64,000 bases of DNA, taken from the NCBI RefSeq assembly GCF_000210295.1, contig NC_026744.1, forward strand, positions 2,356,001-2,420,000. Direction: 5' to 3'. A program made the translations under genes and the position numbers. Each line of letters begins with the position of its first letter. The first letter of the stretch is position 1. Positions 10,077-19,216 of this stretch are shown here, piece after piece. The notes beneath the pieces were generated by a model. The model saw only the letters and a list, made by a program, of their open reading frames with translations. It had not been told where the DNA came from and did no database searches. This DNA is from Trypanosoma brucei gambiense DAL972. Its lineage: Eukaryota > Euglenozoa > Kinetoplastea > Trypanosomatida > Trypanosomatidae.

Positions 10077-10881
10077 TGAAATGAGGACATCAGTCAATAG
10101 AAATTCCCACATTGCCCAATGGCATTCATATACAAATCACCTATACACAAGTACCCATAAACAAAACACATTATACACATGTATTGTTATACAGCTATCA
10201 TATGTTTTCATTTTTTGAAGTTATACTTTATATGGTTTATTACTTACATTGTTTTTTTATTAAGCATGCTTGTGCTCATGTACAACCAGTGGAGCAACTG
10301 GCTAATAACTCCTTCATCTTTGTGCGGACACCTTGGTGTATCCTATACTTTCTTTGAGGCCTTCTAATCCAGGTACTTTTTACACACTGTGACGCTAATA
10401 AGTGTAGTTCTTTCTTTTGATTAATGTCTACTGCGTGCAGTGATGCGAAAAAGTGTGTACTTTATTTGTATGTTTATCTTCGGGTTTGATTTGTTTGGTT
10501 GCTGATGACAGTGGAAGGCCTCTGCAATTATGAAAACTCATAAGGAGGTCCACTATAATTATACTGTTGTTCCCAGATATACGGGTGTGCGCCTAAAGGG
10601 ACAGGTGACGTTCAAATTGGATATCCCTCCCATTGTTGACCGTATCTCACATTATTGGATATGTTGTAATCACTGACGGCTTGCTGTGAACTGCCACAGC
10701 TGTACACATGCACACACATGTGATTCGGTTTTTCTTCTCCCAATATCCTTCCTTTCATATAATATAGGCAACCACACAATATTGGCACAACACCTGCTAT
10801 CAAACTACCCTAACCCAAGTGTCTGTTTGTTTCTTTACGTCACTGGGAGGGTTTTAACAAGAACTAACATTGAGTCTGACC
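10077..10881 (+). other. Array spacer between pol kappa copies 4 and 5
   Basis: No gene is supported. The acceptor for copy 5 is predicted at 10766-10767. Confidence 0.75.
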
Positions 10882-12600
10882 ATGTGTGGGGGAGAAGAGA
10901 ATGGTGGATTGGATCAGGCACATGTGTCCTACAGTGGCAGTGCGAGTGAGCAAAACATTGCGGAAATGATTGTAGACCCATCAGCTTCCCGTCAGCCCAC
11001 AGCATTCCAACTCACACTCGATTGCAATAAGGCAGGAATGGGAAATGTGGATAAGGAACGTGTGGAAGCTATTATACGTGGTGCCGGGGAAGGCACACCT
11101 TTTTTATTAAATGAACAACGTTTGGTTGAGGGTCGAGAGAAGCAACTGCGGGAACTCAAACGGAAATCATCTCTCTTCACTCGGTTGTTGGGTGGTGAAC
11201 GAAACGCTGCGCAGCGGACGCAGTGGGAGCTGAAGGTTTCCAAAATAGAACAGGAGCTTGAGGCTACGCGTCGACTGGGAACTTATATCCATTTAGACAT
11301 GGACATGTTTTATGCTGCTGTTGAAATCAAGAAGCATCCGGAGTACGCCACCATCCCGCTTGCCATAGGCACCATGACGAGGCTACAAACAGCAAATTAC
11401 ATTGCGCGTGGACGTGGTATTCGTCAAGGTATGCCAGGTTTCCTTGCTCTAAAAATCTGCCCGAATTTGCTCATTCTACCTCCTGATTTCGATGCTTACA
11501 ACGAGGAATCCAATACTGTGCGCCGTATTGTTGCTGAATACGATCCTAATTACATAGTTGTTGGTTTGGATGAACTAGCCCTTGAGGTAAGTGCCTACAT
11601 AGAGCGTTTTGAGGGAACCAAAACAGCCGAAGATGTGGCTTCTGAACTGCGTGTGCGTGTATTTGGTGAAACAAAGTTGACAGCAAGTGCTGGTATTGGA
11701 CCCACTGCAGCACTTGCCAAGATTGCCAGTAATATTAATAAGCCGAATGGACAACATGATCTTAATCTTCATACCCGAGAGGATGTGATGACATACGTCA
11801 GGGATTTGGGTCTACGTTCTGTGCCTGGTGTTGGGAAGGTTACGGAAGCTCTGTTGAAGGGACTGGGTATCACCACTCTCTCAGATATTTACAATAGGCG
11901 TGTTGAACTTTGTTACATTTTGCACAATAATTTATTTCGCTTTTTGCTTGGAGCTTCCATTGGCATTATGCAATGGCCCGATGCAGCAACGGCAGCCAAT
12001 ACCGAGAATTGTGAGGGGGCTACTGGAGAGCAACGGAAGGCAATCAGTAGCGAGCGATCCATCACTACTCCACGAACCAAAGAAGGTATGCAGGAAATGG
12101 TTGATACCGTATTCAATGGCGCCTATGAAGAAATGCGGAAGAGTGAGATAATGTGTAGACGGATATCCCTCACAATTAGATGGGCCTCCTATCGTTATCA
12201 ACAATACACAAAAAGTTTGATACAACATTCAGATGACTCTGCAACCCTTCGCCGCGCAGTAGACGAGCTCATGTTACCGCACGCTGCAAAGTATTCAGAG
12301 ATGTGTTTGTTGGGGGTACGTCTCTCGGACCTTATCTCTGCAAAAGACTTTCATATGAAAAGGAAGGGTGGTAACCAACTGTCTATTTCACAATTTATTC
12401 GCCCCAAGAAGCTGGGTGAGGTAACAGCAACCACCGGTATAAAAAGGGAGAGGACTACTGAACCGAAACAGGTTGTGGAAATAATAATATCATCAGATGA
12501 CGAGGATGAGAATGATAGTGTTGGCTTGGCATCTAGCTCCACTATACTCGTTTCAACTGACAAAGGTACTGTTGAGAGGGAAGTTACCATAATTGAGTGA
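10882..12600 (+). CDS. POLK: DNA polymerase kappa, array copy 5
   Basis: A 572-aa Y-family polymerase. The first two thirds match copy 3, with GIRQGMPG and an intact LDE motif; the next residues are LALEV where the other copies have LTLEV or FTLEV. The segment after the thumb switches to the LSDIYNRR form otherwise seen only in copy 1. The little finger is a third type (SITTPRTKEG), shared with copy 6. It ends with ELMLPH and LSDLIS where the others have GLLLPH and FLDLIS or LLDLIF. The usual TAG stop is mutated to GAG, so translation runs one residue further (Glu) to the adjacent TGA. Confidence 0.93.
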   Translation: MCGGEENGGLDQAHVSYSGSASEQNIAEMIVDPSASRQPTAFQLTLDCNKAGMGNVDKERVEAIIRGAGEGTPFLLNEQRLVEGREKQLRELKRKSSLFTRLLGGERNAAQRTQWELKVSKIEQELEATRRLGTYIHLDMDMFYAAVEIKKHPEYATIPLAIGTMTRLQTANYIARGRGIRQGMPGFLALKICPNLLILPPDFDAYNEESNTVRRIVAEYDPNYIVVGLDELALEVSAYIERFEGTKTAEDVASELRVRVFGETKLTASAGIGPTAALAKIASNINKPNGQHDLNLHTREDVMTYVRDLGLRSVPGVGKVTEALLKGLGITTLSDIYNRRVELCYILHNNLFRFLLGASIGIMQWPDAATAANTENCEGATGEQRKAISSERSITTPRTKEGMQEMVDTVFNGAYEEMRKSEIMCRRISLTIRWASYRYQQYTKSLIQHSDDSATLRRAVDELMLPHAAKYSEMCLLGVRLSDLISAKDFHMKRKGGNQLSISQFIRPKKLGEVTATTGIKRERTTEPKQVVEIIISSDDEDENDSVGLASSSTILVSTDKGTVEREVTIIE

Positions 12601-13400
12601 GATGAGGACATCAGTCAATAGAAATTCCCACATTGCCCAATGGCATTCATATACAAATCACCTATACACAAGTACCCATAAACAAAACACATTATACACA
12701 TGTATTGTTATACAGCTATCATATGTTTTCATTTTTGAAGTTATACTTTATATGGTTTATTACTTACATTGTTTTTTCTTAAGCATGCTTGTGCTCATGT
12801 ACAACCAGTGGAGCAACTGGCTAATAACTCCTTCATCTTTGTGCGGACACCTTGGTGTATCCTATACTTTCTTTGAGGCCTTCTAATCCAGGTACTTTTT
12901 ACACACTGTGACGCTAATAAGTGTAGTTCTTTCTTTTGATTAATGTCTACTGCGTGCAGTGATGCGAAAAAGTGTGTACTTTATTTGTATGTTTATCTTC
13001 GGGTTTGATTTGTTTGGTTGCTGATGACAGTGGAAGGCCTCTGCAATTATGAAAACTCATAAGGAGGTCCACTATAATTATACTGTTGTTCCCAGATATA
13101 CGGGTGTGCGCCTAAAGGGACAGGTGACGTTCAAATTGGATATCCCTCCCATTGTTGACCGTATCTCACATTATTGGATATGTTGTAATCACTGACGGCT
13201 TGCTGTGAACTGCCACAGCTGTACACATGCACACACATGTGATTCGGTTTTTCTTCTCCCAATATCCTTCCTTTCATATAATATAGGCAACCACACAATA
13301 TTGGCACAACACCTGCTATCAAACTACCCTAACCCAAGTGTCTGTTTGTTTCTTTACGTCACTGGGAGGGTTTTAACAAGAACTAACATTGAGTCTGACC
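12601..13400 (+). other. Array spacer between pol kappa copies 5 and 6
   Basis: No gene is supported. It is slightly shorter than the others, with one fewer T near 12731. The acceptor for copy 6 is predicted at 13285-13286. Confidence 0.75.
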
Positions 13401-15119
13401 ATGTGTGGGGGAGAAGAGAATGGTGGATTGGATCAGGCACATGTGTCGTACAGTGGCAGTGCGAGTGAGCAAAACATTGCGGAAATGATTGTAGACCCAT
13501 CAGCTTCCCGTCAGCCCACAGCATTCCAACTCACACTCGATTGCAATAAGGCAGGAATGGGAAATGTGGATAAGGAACGTGTGGAAGCTATTATACGTGG
13601 TGCCGGGGAAGGCACACCTTTTTTATTAAATGAACAACGTTTGGTTGAGGGTCGAGAGAAGCAACTGCGGGAACTCAAACGGAAATCATCTCTCTTCACT
13701 CAGTTGTTGGGTGGTGAACGAAACGCTGCGCAGCGGAAACAGTGGGAGCTGAAGGTTTCCAAAATAGAACAGGAGCTTGAGGCTACGCGTCGACTGGGAA
13801 CTTATATCCATTTAGACATGGACATGTTTTATGCTGCTGTTGAAATCAAGAAGCATCCGGAGTACGCCACCATTCCGCTTGCCATAGGCACCAGGACGAG
13901 GCTACAAACAGCAAATTATGTTGCGCGTGGACGTGGTGTTCGATGTAGCATGCCAGGTTTCCTTGCTCTAAAAATCTGCCCGAATTTGCTCATTCTGCCT
14001 CCTGATTTCGATTCTTACAACGAGGAATCCAATACTGTGCGCCGTATTGTTGCTGAATACGACCCTAATTACATCAGCTTTGGTTTGGATGAACTGACCC
14101 TTGAGGTAAGTGCCTACATAGAGCGTTTTGAGGGAACCAAAACAGCCGAAGATGTGGCTTCTGAACTGCGTGTGCGTGTATTTGGTGAAACAAAGTTGAC
14201 AGCAAGTGCTGGTATTGGACCCACTGCAGCACTTGCCAAGATTGCCAGTAATATTAATAAGCCGAATGGACAACATGATCTTAATCTTCATACCCGAGAG
14301 GATGTGATGACATACGTCAGGGATTTGGGTCTACGTTCTGTGCCTGGTGTTGGGAAGGTTACGGAAGCTCTGTTGAAGGGACTGGGTATCACCACTCTCG
14401 GCGACATTCATGATAGGCGTGTTGAACTTTGTTACATTTTGCACAATAATTTATTTCGCTTTTTGCTTGGAGCTTCCATTGGCATTATGCAATGGCCCGA
14501 TGCAGCAACGGCAGCCAATACCGAGAATTGTGAGGGGGCTACTGGAGAGCAACGGAAGGCAATCAGTAGCGAGCGATCCATCACTACTCCACGAACCAAA
14601 GAAGGTATGCAGGAAATGGTTGATACCGTATTCAATGGCGCCTATGAAGAAATGCGGAAGAGTGAGATGATGTGTAGACGCATTTCGTTAAGAATAAGGT
14701 GGGCCTCCTATCGTTATCAACAATACACAAAAAGTTTGATACAATATTCAGATGACTCTGCAACCCTTCGCCGCGCAGTGGATGGTTTACTGTTACCGCA
14801 TGCTGCAAAGTATTCAGAGATTTCACTGTTGGGGGTACGTTTTCTTGACCTTATCTCTGCAAAAGTCTTTCATATGAAAAGAAAGGGTGGTAACCAACTG
14901 TCTATTTCACAATTTATTCGCCCCAAGAAGCTGGGTGAGGGAACAGCAACCACCGGTATAAAAAGGGAGAGGACTACTGAACCGAAACAGGTTGTTGGAG
15001 TGAATCTATCATCAGATGACGAGGATGAGAATGATAGTGTTGGCTTGGCATCTAGCTCCACTATACTCGTTTCAACTGACAAAGGTACTGTTGAGAGTGA
15101 AGTTACCATAATTGAGTGA
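13401..15119 (+). CDS. POLK: DNA polymerase kappa, array copy 6 (last copy)
   Basis: A 572-aa Y-family polymerase with canonical DMDMFY and LDE motifs. The pocket loop reads GVRCSMPG, unlike any other copy (C182, S183). The palm block ISFGLDELTL is otherwise seen only in copy 1, while the N-terminus matches copies 3 and 5 and the little finger matches copy 5. Changes near the C-terminus are unique to this copy: AKVFH for AKDFH, GEGTATT for GEVTATT, and VVGVNLSSDD for VVEIIISSDD, which alters the hydrophobic core of the possible SUMO-interacting motif. It ends with Glu-TGA, as copy 5 does. Edge copies of arrays often escape homogenisation, which may explain the private changes. Confidence 0.93.
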   Translation: MCGGEENGGLDQAHVSYSGSASEQNIAEMIVDPSASRQPTAFQLTLDCNKAGMGNVDKERVEAIIRGAGEGTPFLLNEQRLVEGREKQLRELKRKSSLFTQLLGGERNAAQRKQWELKVSKIEQELEATRRLGTYIHLDMDMFYAAVEIKKHPEYATIPLAIGTRTRLQTANYVARGRGVRCSMPGFLALKICPNLLILPPDFDSYNEESNTVRRIVAEYDPNYISFGLDELTLEVSAYIERFEGTKTAEDVASELRVRVFGETKLTASAGIGPTAALAKIASNINKPNGQHDLNLHTREDVMTYVRDLGLRSVPGVGKVTEALLKGLGITTLGDIHDRRVELCYILHNNLFRFLLGASIGIMQWPDAATAANTENCEGATGEQRKAISSERSITTPRTKEGMQEMVDTVFNGAYEEMRKSEMMCRRISLRIRWASYRYQQYTKSLIQYSDDSATLRRAVDGLLLPHAAKYSEISLLGVRFLDLISAKVFHMKRKGGNQLSISQFIRPKKLGEGTATTGIKRERTTEPKQVVGVNLSSDDEDENDSVGLASSSTILVSTDKGTVESEVTIIE

Positions 15120-15793
15120 AGTGAGGACATCAGTCAATAGAAATTCCCACATTGCCCAATGGCATTCATATACAAATCACCTATACACAAGTACCCATAA
15201 ACAAAACACATTATACACATGTATTGTTATACAGCTATCATATGTTTTCATTTTTTGAAGTTATACTTTATATGGTTTATTACTTACATTGTTTTTTATT
15301 AAGCATGCTTGTGCTCATGTACAACCAGTGGAGCAACTGGCTAATAACTCCTTCATCTTTGTGCGGACACCTTGGTGTATCCTATACTTTCTTTGAGGCC
15401 TTCTAATCCAGGTACTTTTTACACACTGTGACGCTAATAAGTGTAGTTCTTTCTTTTGATTAATGTCTACTGCGTGCAGTGATGCGAAAAAGTCTGTACT
15501 TTATTTGTATGTTTATCTTCGGGTTTGATTTGTTTGGTTGCTGATGACAGTGGAAGGCCTCTGCAATTATGTTTGTGTTTTTGTTTCTCTGTGTTGCTGT
15601 TTTTCTATATTTTTGGAGTTTGTTTTTTTTTCTTCCTGTTTTTTTGCACTTCTTTTCTTTGCTTTCCTCTTGCAACATATTTTTTTATGTAATTGTATTT
15701 TTTTTTTGTGTGTGTAATGGTGGCGGATGTTGTTTTTGTTTTAGGAGTTGAAGTTTTTGTTGTTGGATTGAGAGCGACAACGGTAGTTTGCTG
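15120..15793 (+). other. Truncated array spacer and junction to unique sequence
   Basis: Bases 15120-15571 match the start of the other spacers. Identity then stops and a very T-rich stretch (15571-15745) begins. That stretch could serve as the polypyrimidine tract for the next gene, with an AG at 15743-15744. No gene is seen here. Confidence 0.8.
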
Positions 15794-17458
15794 ATGGTTT
15801 CGTTTATTTACAGCTGCGTCTCTAGTCGTCTGACGTTTGCTAGTGTGAAGAGGGCTGTTGGGCAATATTCATGTTTTCATGTGATTTGTTCCCCGCGCTT
15901 CCACAGTAACTATGTTGTGGGGGTCAACAAGGCGCCTAGTTGGATCGCGTCCCCGACAGAAAGGCGACAAAAGTTTGGTGAAGAGTGCCTTGCCGAAGGT
16001 AAAGAGCGGGATGGCGACATGGATGTAGAGCTTGTTCCCGTGGACGTGAAAAAGCTTGCTTTGCCCCTGCACCTCACGGACTCGATCCCGCAGGATATCG
16101 TCGATAATATCGTTGCGAGAGATAGAACACTTGTTTTCGCGCCAAACATGAAGATACTAGACCTGCACAGGCGGTTGTCCCGGATGAAGTATCGGATAAG
16201 CGTCCAGCCGCTTGGGAAGGTGCTGCACTTCCGATTCTTTCGGCTGTGTAAATTGTCCAGCGGTATGCCCGGAGATGTTACAGTGGAAACCTTCCGCAGC
16301 ATCCAGCAGAAACTCTCCGAGTACACAAGATTTTTGGTGATGGATGAACGTTGGCCACTGGAGTTGTCATTAGAAATTACCCCCATTATTGAGCATCAAC
16401 GGAAGCAAATGCTTGAATGCCAAGGGGAATGCCGCGTTTCAACGGCGGAGGATGTAATGGAGTTACTTAGTAGTGTTTTTTCCGCTGAGCTCCGCGTGGG
16501 GGCGTGGTGCGGTTTGTCTTGCACACCAGTCTTGGCGAAGATGGCGTGCGACGAGTGTCACAGGAAACACAAACTATGCCGACAGGACTATTCTCGCGGT
16601 GGGGTAGTAGGTACCGTGCGTTACGATATTAGGTCGCACAAGGAGGCAAAGGAGTTTGTGCAGAACCTTTCGTTGGGCGATATTCCTGTTGTTGGGAAGC
16701 CACAAGCGAGGCTCCTGGAAGATGTTTATGGCATTACCAAATGCGGCGGGATTGCGGATCAGGAGGTAAGACTGGGTTTCAGCCTGTCGCAGTCGACGAT
16801 GGAGTTCTTCCTCTCTGTAGCGTATGGCACAGTTCGACTCCCTAGCGAGGCCACCACCACGCTTTTGCGCAAACCGCCGAGATGTAAGGCCGCCCATATA
16901 CGGCGCGAGTCACAGTTTGGCCGTGTGGTATCAGACGAACAGTTTATCAACACCGTAATGTCCGTCTTCGACAACGTGTACACAGACCTTGTGGAACATG
17001 ATTTCGTGACGGGACGGGTCATGATCGAGACACGCCGCACACTCCCGCGCACTCATTGGGTGGTTGAAGAGAGTGAAGACATTGCGCCCCGAACGAGCGA
17101 CCGCGATTTGCTGCGGGAGGTAACGATCCGCCTCGCAAGACGTTTTGCCCCACGGCGAACCGAAGAGCTGCGAGACATTTACAGCGTTGGTGTTCATTTC
17201 GGAGACGTGCGCTCGTGGTCAGAGAATGAGAGGTTGCAGAAGAAAGCTGTTGCAGTGAGCGAAGGGGGCAGCCCCACGACAGGCGGAAGGAAGGATGGCG
17301 TTATCGGTGCGGCGAACGGTGTCCCGGCGCCTACAGTGCCCAAGGGTAGCTCTTCCGCTGGGGCACGACAGCAGAAAAGAAAGAGAACGGGCACCGGTCC
17401 AAAGCCGTTGAGGAAAGGCAAGATGGGGGCGGCATCGGGAATTCGCATCGTCACATAA
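15794..17458 (+). CDS. Divergent Y-family polymerase-like protein, predicted catalytically inactive
   Basis: A 554-aa protein that aligns by eye with the neighbouring pol kappas over most of its length. Shared marks include the pocket GMPG (157-160), an STAEDVMELL helix like TAEDVASELR, the TPVLAKMA segment like TAALAKIA, the thumb IPVVGK..ARLL..GI, and the VYTDLVEHD and YSVGVHFGD parts of the little finger. The catalytic residues are gone. The position of DMDMFY reads APNMKI (about 116-121), and LDE reads PLE (188-190, bases 16355-16363). About 15 residues between GMPG and that site are missing. The first 50 residues have basic and Ser/Thr residues and almost no acids, like a mitochondrial presequence. 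The tail is basic. The frame opens at a TTG (15788); ATG 15794 lies 50 nt after the AG at 15743-15744. A decayed but intact pseudoenzyme with a structural role is my inference. Confidence 0.75.
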   Translation: MVSFIYSCVSSRLTFASVKRAVGQYSCFHVICSPRFHSNYVVGVNKAPSWIASPTERRQKFGEECLAEGKERDGDMDVELVPVDVKKLALPLHLTDSIPQDIVDNIVARDRTLVFAPNMKILDLHRRLSRMKYRISVQPLGKVLHFRFFRLCKLSSGMPGDVTVETFRSIQQKLSEYTRFLVMDERWPLELSLEITPIIEHQRKQMLECQGECRVSTAEDVMELLSSVFSAELRVGAWCGLSCTPVLAKMACDECHRKHKLCRQDYSRGGVVGTVRYDIRSHKEAKEFVQNLSLGDIPVVGKPQARLLEDVYGITKCGGIADQEVRLGFSLSQSTMEFFLSVAYGTVRLPSEATTTLLRKPPRCKAAHIRRESQFGRVVSDEQFINTVMSVFDNVYTDLVEHDFVTGRVMIETRRTLPRTHWVVEESEDIAPRTSDRDLLREVTIRLARRFAPRRTEELRDIYSVGVHFGDVRSWSENERLQKKAVAVSEGGSPTTGGRKDGVIGAANGVPAPTVPKGSSSAGARQQKRKRTGTGPKPLRKGKMGAASGIRIVT

Positions 17459-17818
17459 GTGGTGTTGATGGTGGCCACTAATTGCAGATTCTTATTTGGT
17501 CGTGGGAGCACTGTTGCTTGCAAGTGGCCGGTGTACTGCGCGGGGGCAACACTTCAACATGCAGCCGGGCTGAACGGGGCGCGAAGGAAACAGCCGTCGA
17601 ACCAGAGGTTCTACAAACCCGCGATGCGTTGATGATCTAAACGCTTCGCCGAGCACGTACGCTACTCAAAGGCTTTGAGTATCATGCAAAGGTCGCTGTA
17701 CCTGCCATTCTTTTCTCATCCCTGCTCATTATTCATTTGCGTCCTTTCCAGGACTTCCTTTTCACCCATTTTCTGTATCCTCATCCTTCGCCTGCAGGTA
17801 GCGCTCAGATACCGCGGC
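17459..17818 (+). other. Intergenic region with splice signals for the next gene
   Basis: No gene is seen. A strong pyrimidine tract (about 17706-17750) ends in an AG at 17750-17751, with a second candidate AG at 17796-17797. Both lie downstream of an in-frame ATG at 17684, which should therefore not be used. Confidence 0.6.
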
Positions 17819-19216
17819 ATGTGGCGTCACAGCTGTATTCTTCATGGAATACCCCCTGCAGAGGGGCTGATGACAACCCCCGGAACGCTGCCGCCCACTT
17901 CATCCTCTCCGCGTTGTACGCACACTTGTGTGGTTCGTGACCAACACCGCGGCCGTGACAACCGCGATTTCGCGCTTTTATCCACGTCGGCATCTCCCGG
18001 GGGTCGGCTGCTCTCCTTGCATATCGATAGCGAGCGGGCGGAACTGCGCCAGGCGCGGATCGCAGCTGTGAGTGATTCCCTGTTGGAAACAAGGGGGGCC
18101 GCCATGCACTTGCGTCTGACTTCCTCCCGGAGTGGTGGCGTGGCGCGCGGCGCTGGGTTTGACGCTGGCGAACAAACTCGGGGGAAAGTGCCAACGCCCC
18201 TTCAAATGACACCGTGGAGCCGCGTGGATACCACTGTTTTGGTTACAGATGACTATTGTGAACCGGTACGGCGCCTCCGGCTGTACAGTGAGCATGAGGA
18301 CACCGCGGTCGTAATGGCGCCGGACGCGTTGTACCAACTGCGGTTGGATCCGCTGATAAGGGAGTGCTTCTTCGATGTGGGTTGCGCGGCTGTGAACGCA
18401 ACAGCGGTGGACTGCTGGGGGCCGCATTGCGCGGTCGTCGGATTTTCTTCGGGTGATTTGTCCGTTGTTGACTGGCGTGACCCAGGTGGTGGTCCGCTGC
18501 TGCGGACCAGGCCGCCTCAGCCACCATTTGTTGCCCTACCGAAGTGCGGACGGCGCCTTGCAACTGCTCCACTATTTACAGGTGTGATGTCGTGTTGCTC
18601 GCTGGATGATGGATTCCGAATTGTGTGCGGGTTTGGAGATTTCGCCGGAACAGTTGTGGTTGCAGACCTGCGGAAAGCCGTGACGAACTCGAGCGATAAA
18701 AGGAAGAGTGGTCGCCGTTCTTTGGGGAAGGAAGGTCAGGATGCCGTTCTTACTGGCTCCTTTTCATCACCCACCTCCTACCCAGTATGCGACATGAGGC
18801 ACTGTCGTGACAGCTTTGGCACAATTGGCATGGTAGACACAGGAGGGACGGCACTCCTAACGTCAATAGGTGCACTGGAGTCGGGCGCTCTAAAGGCCCG
18901 TCGAGCACGGTGTGGGGCGGTTGCCAATGGAACCTTCGTGAGCGAACTCAAGCGTGGTGATGATGTTCCTATTAAGCATACGCGTGCCCTGCGGTGTGAC
19001 GTTTCACCAAATGGATCTTTTGTAGCGAGCACGGGTGCGGGGCCTTGGTCAGCTTCACTTACAACCCTTTGTGGTAGGAGTGTTCCTCTTGGTTTCGGCT
19101 ACTCTGCGGTGGAGGGGCTTGGAGAAGAGGTGTTCACGTCGATTTCATGTATGGGATCGGTCGTGGGCGCTCAGGCAATAGATGGGAGCGTCGTCCACGC
19201 CACCATTGAACCGTAA
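17819..19216 (+). CDS. Hypothetical protein, beta-propeller (WD40-like) features
   Basis: A 465-aa protein that I cannot name. Several blade-like segments can be seen: short hydrophobic strands with GD and D-x-R turns, such as VGFSSGDLSVVDWRD and GDFAGTVVVADLRK. Spacing is irregular, so the WD40 or propeller assignment is tentative. There is no signal peptide or membrane helix if the start at 17819 (MWRHSC) is right. A longer frame reaches ATG 17684 and would add a hydrophobic stretch (FCILILRL). However, that stretch is translation of the polypyrimidine tract before the predicted acceptors at 17750-17751 and 17796-17797, so the shorter form is preferred. The coding sequence is more GC-rich than the pol kappa array. 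Confidence 0.7.
   Translation: MWRHSCILHGIPPAEGLMTTPGTLPPTSSSPRCTHTCVVRDQHRGRDNRDFALLSTSASPGGRLLSLHIDSERAELRQARIAAVSDSLLETRGAAMHLRLTSSRSGGVARGAGFDAGEQTRGKVPTPLQMTPWSRVDTTVLVTDDYCEPVRRLRLYSEHEDTAVVMAPDALYQLRLDPLIRECFFDVGCAAVNATAVDCWGPHCAVVGFSSGDLSVVDWRDPGGGPLLRTRPPQPPFVALPKCGRRLATAPLFTGVMSCCSLDDGFRIVCGFGDFAGTVVVADLRKAVTNSSDKRKSGRRSLGKEGQDAVLTGSFSSPTSYPVCDMRHCRDSFGTIGMVDTGGTALLTSIGALESGALKARRARCGAVANGTFVSELKRGDDVPIKHTRALRCDVSPNGSFVASTGAGPWSASLTTLCGRSVPLGFGYSAVEGLGEEVFTSISCMGSVVGAQAIDGSVVHATIEP

Larger units (their letters stand above)
1..15571 (+). repeat. Tandem gene array: DNA polymerase kappa plus spacer, 2518-2520 bp units
   Basis: The start codons of the six complete genes (808, 3326, 5844, 8364, 10882, 13401) are 2518, 2518, 2520, 2518 and 2519 bp apart. 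Each unit is one intronless coding region of about 1.72 kb and a spacer of about 0.8 kb that is almost invariant. Divergence is concentrated in coding blocks, not in the spacer, which suggests homogenisation by gene conversion or unequal crossing-over with diversity kept in parts of the protein. The right edge is sharp: identity with the other spacers stops at 15571. Confidence 0.95.

Noticed and set aside
15569..15751. 60-codon frame rich in Phe at the array junction
   Set aside because: It is translation of the T-rich splice tract.
17684..17818. Membrane-like N-terminal extension of the propeller-like protein
   Set aside because: The hydrophobic residues come from the polypyrimidine tract before the predicted splice sites.
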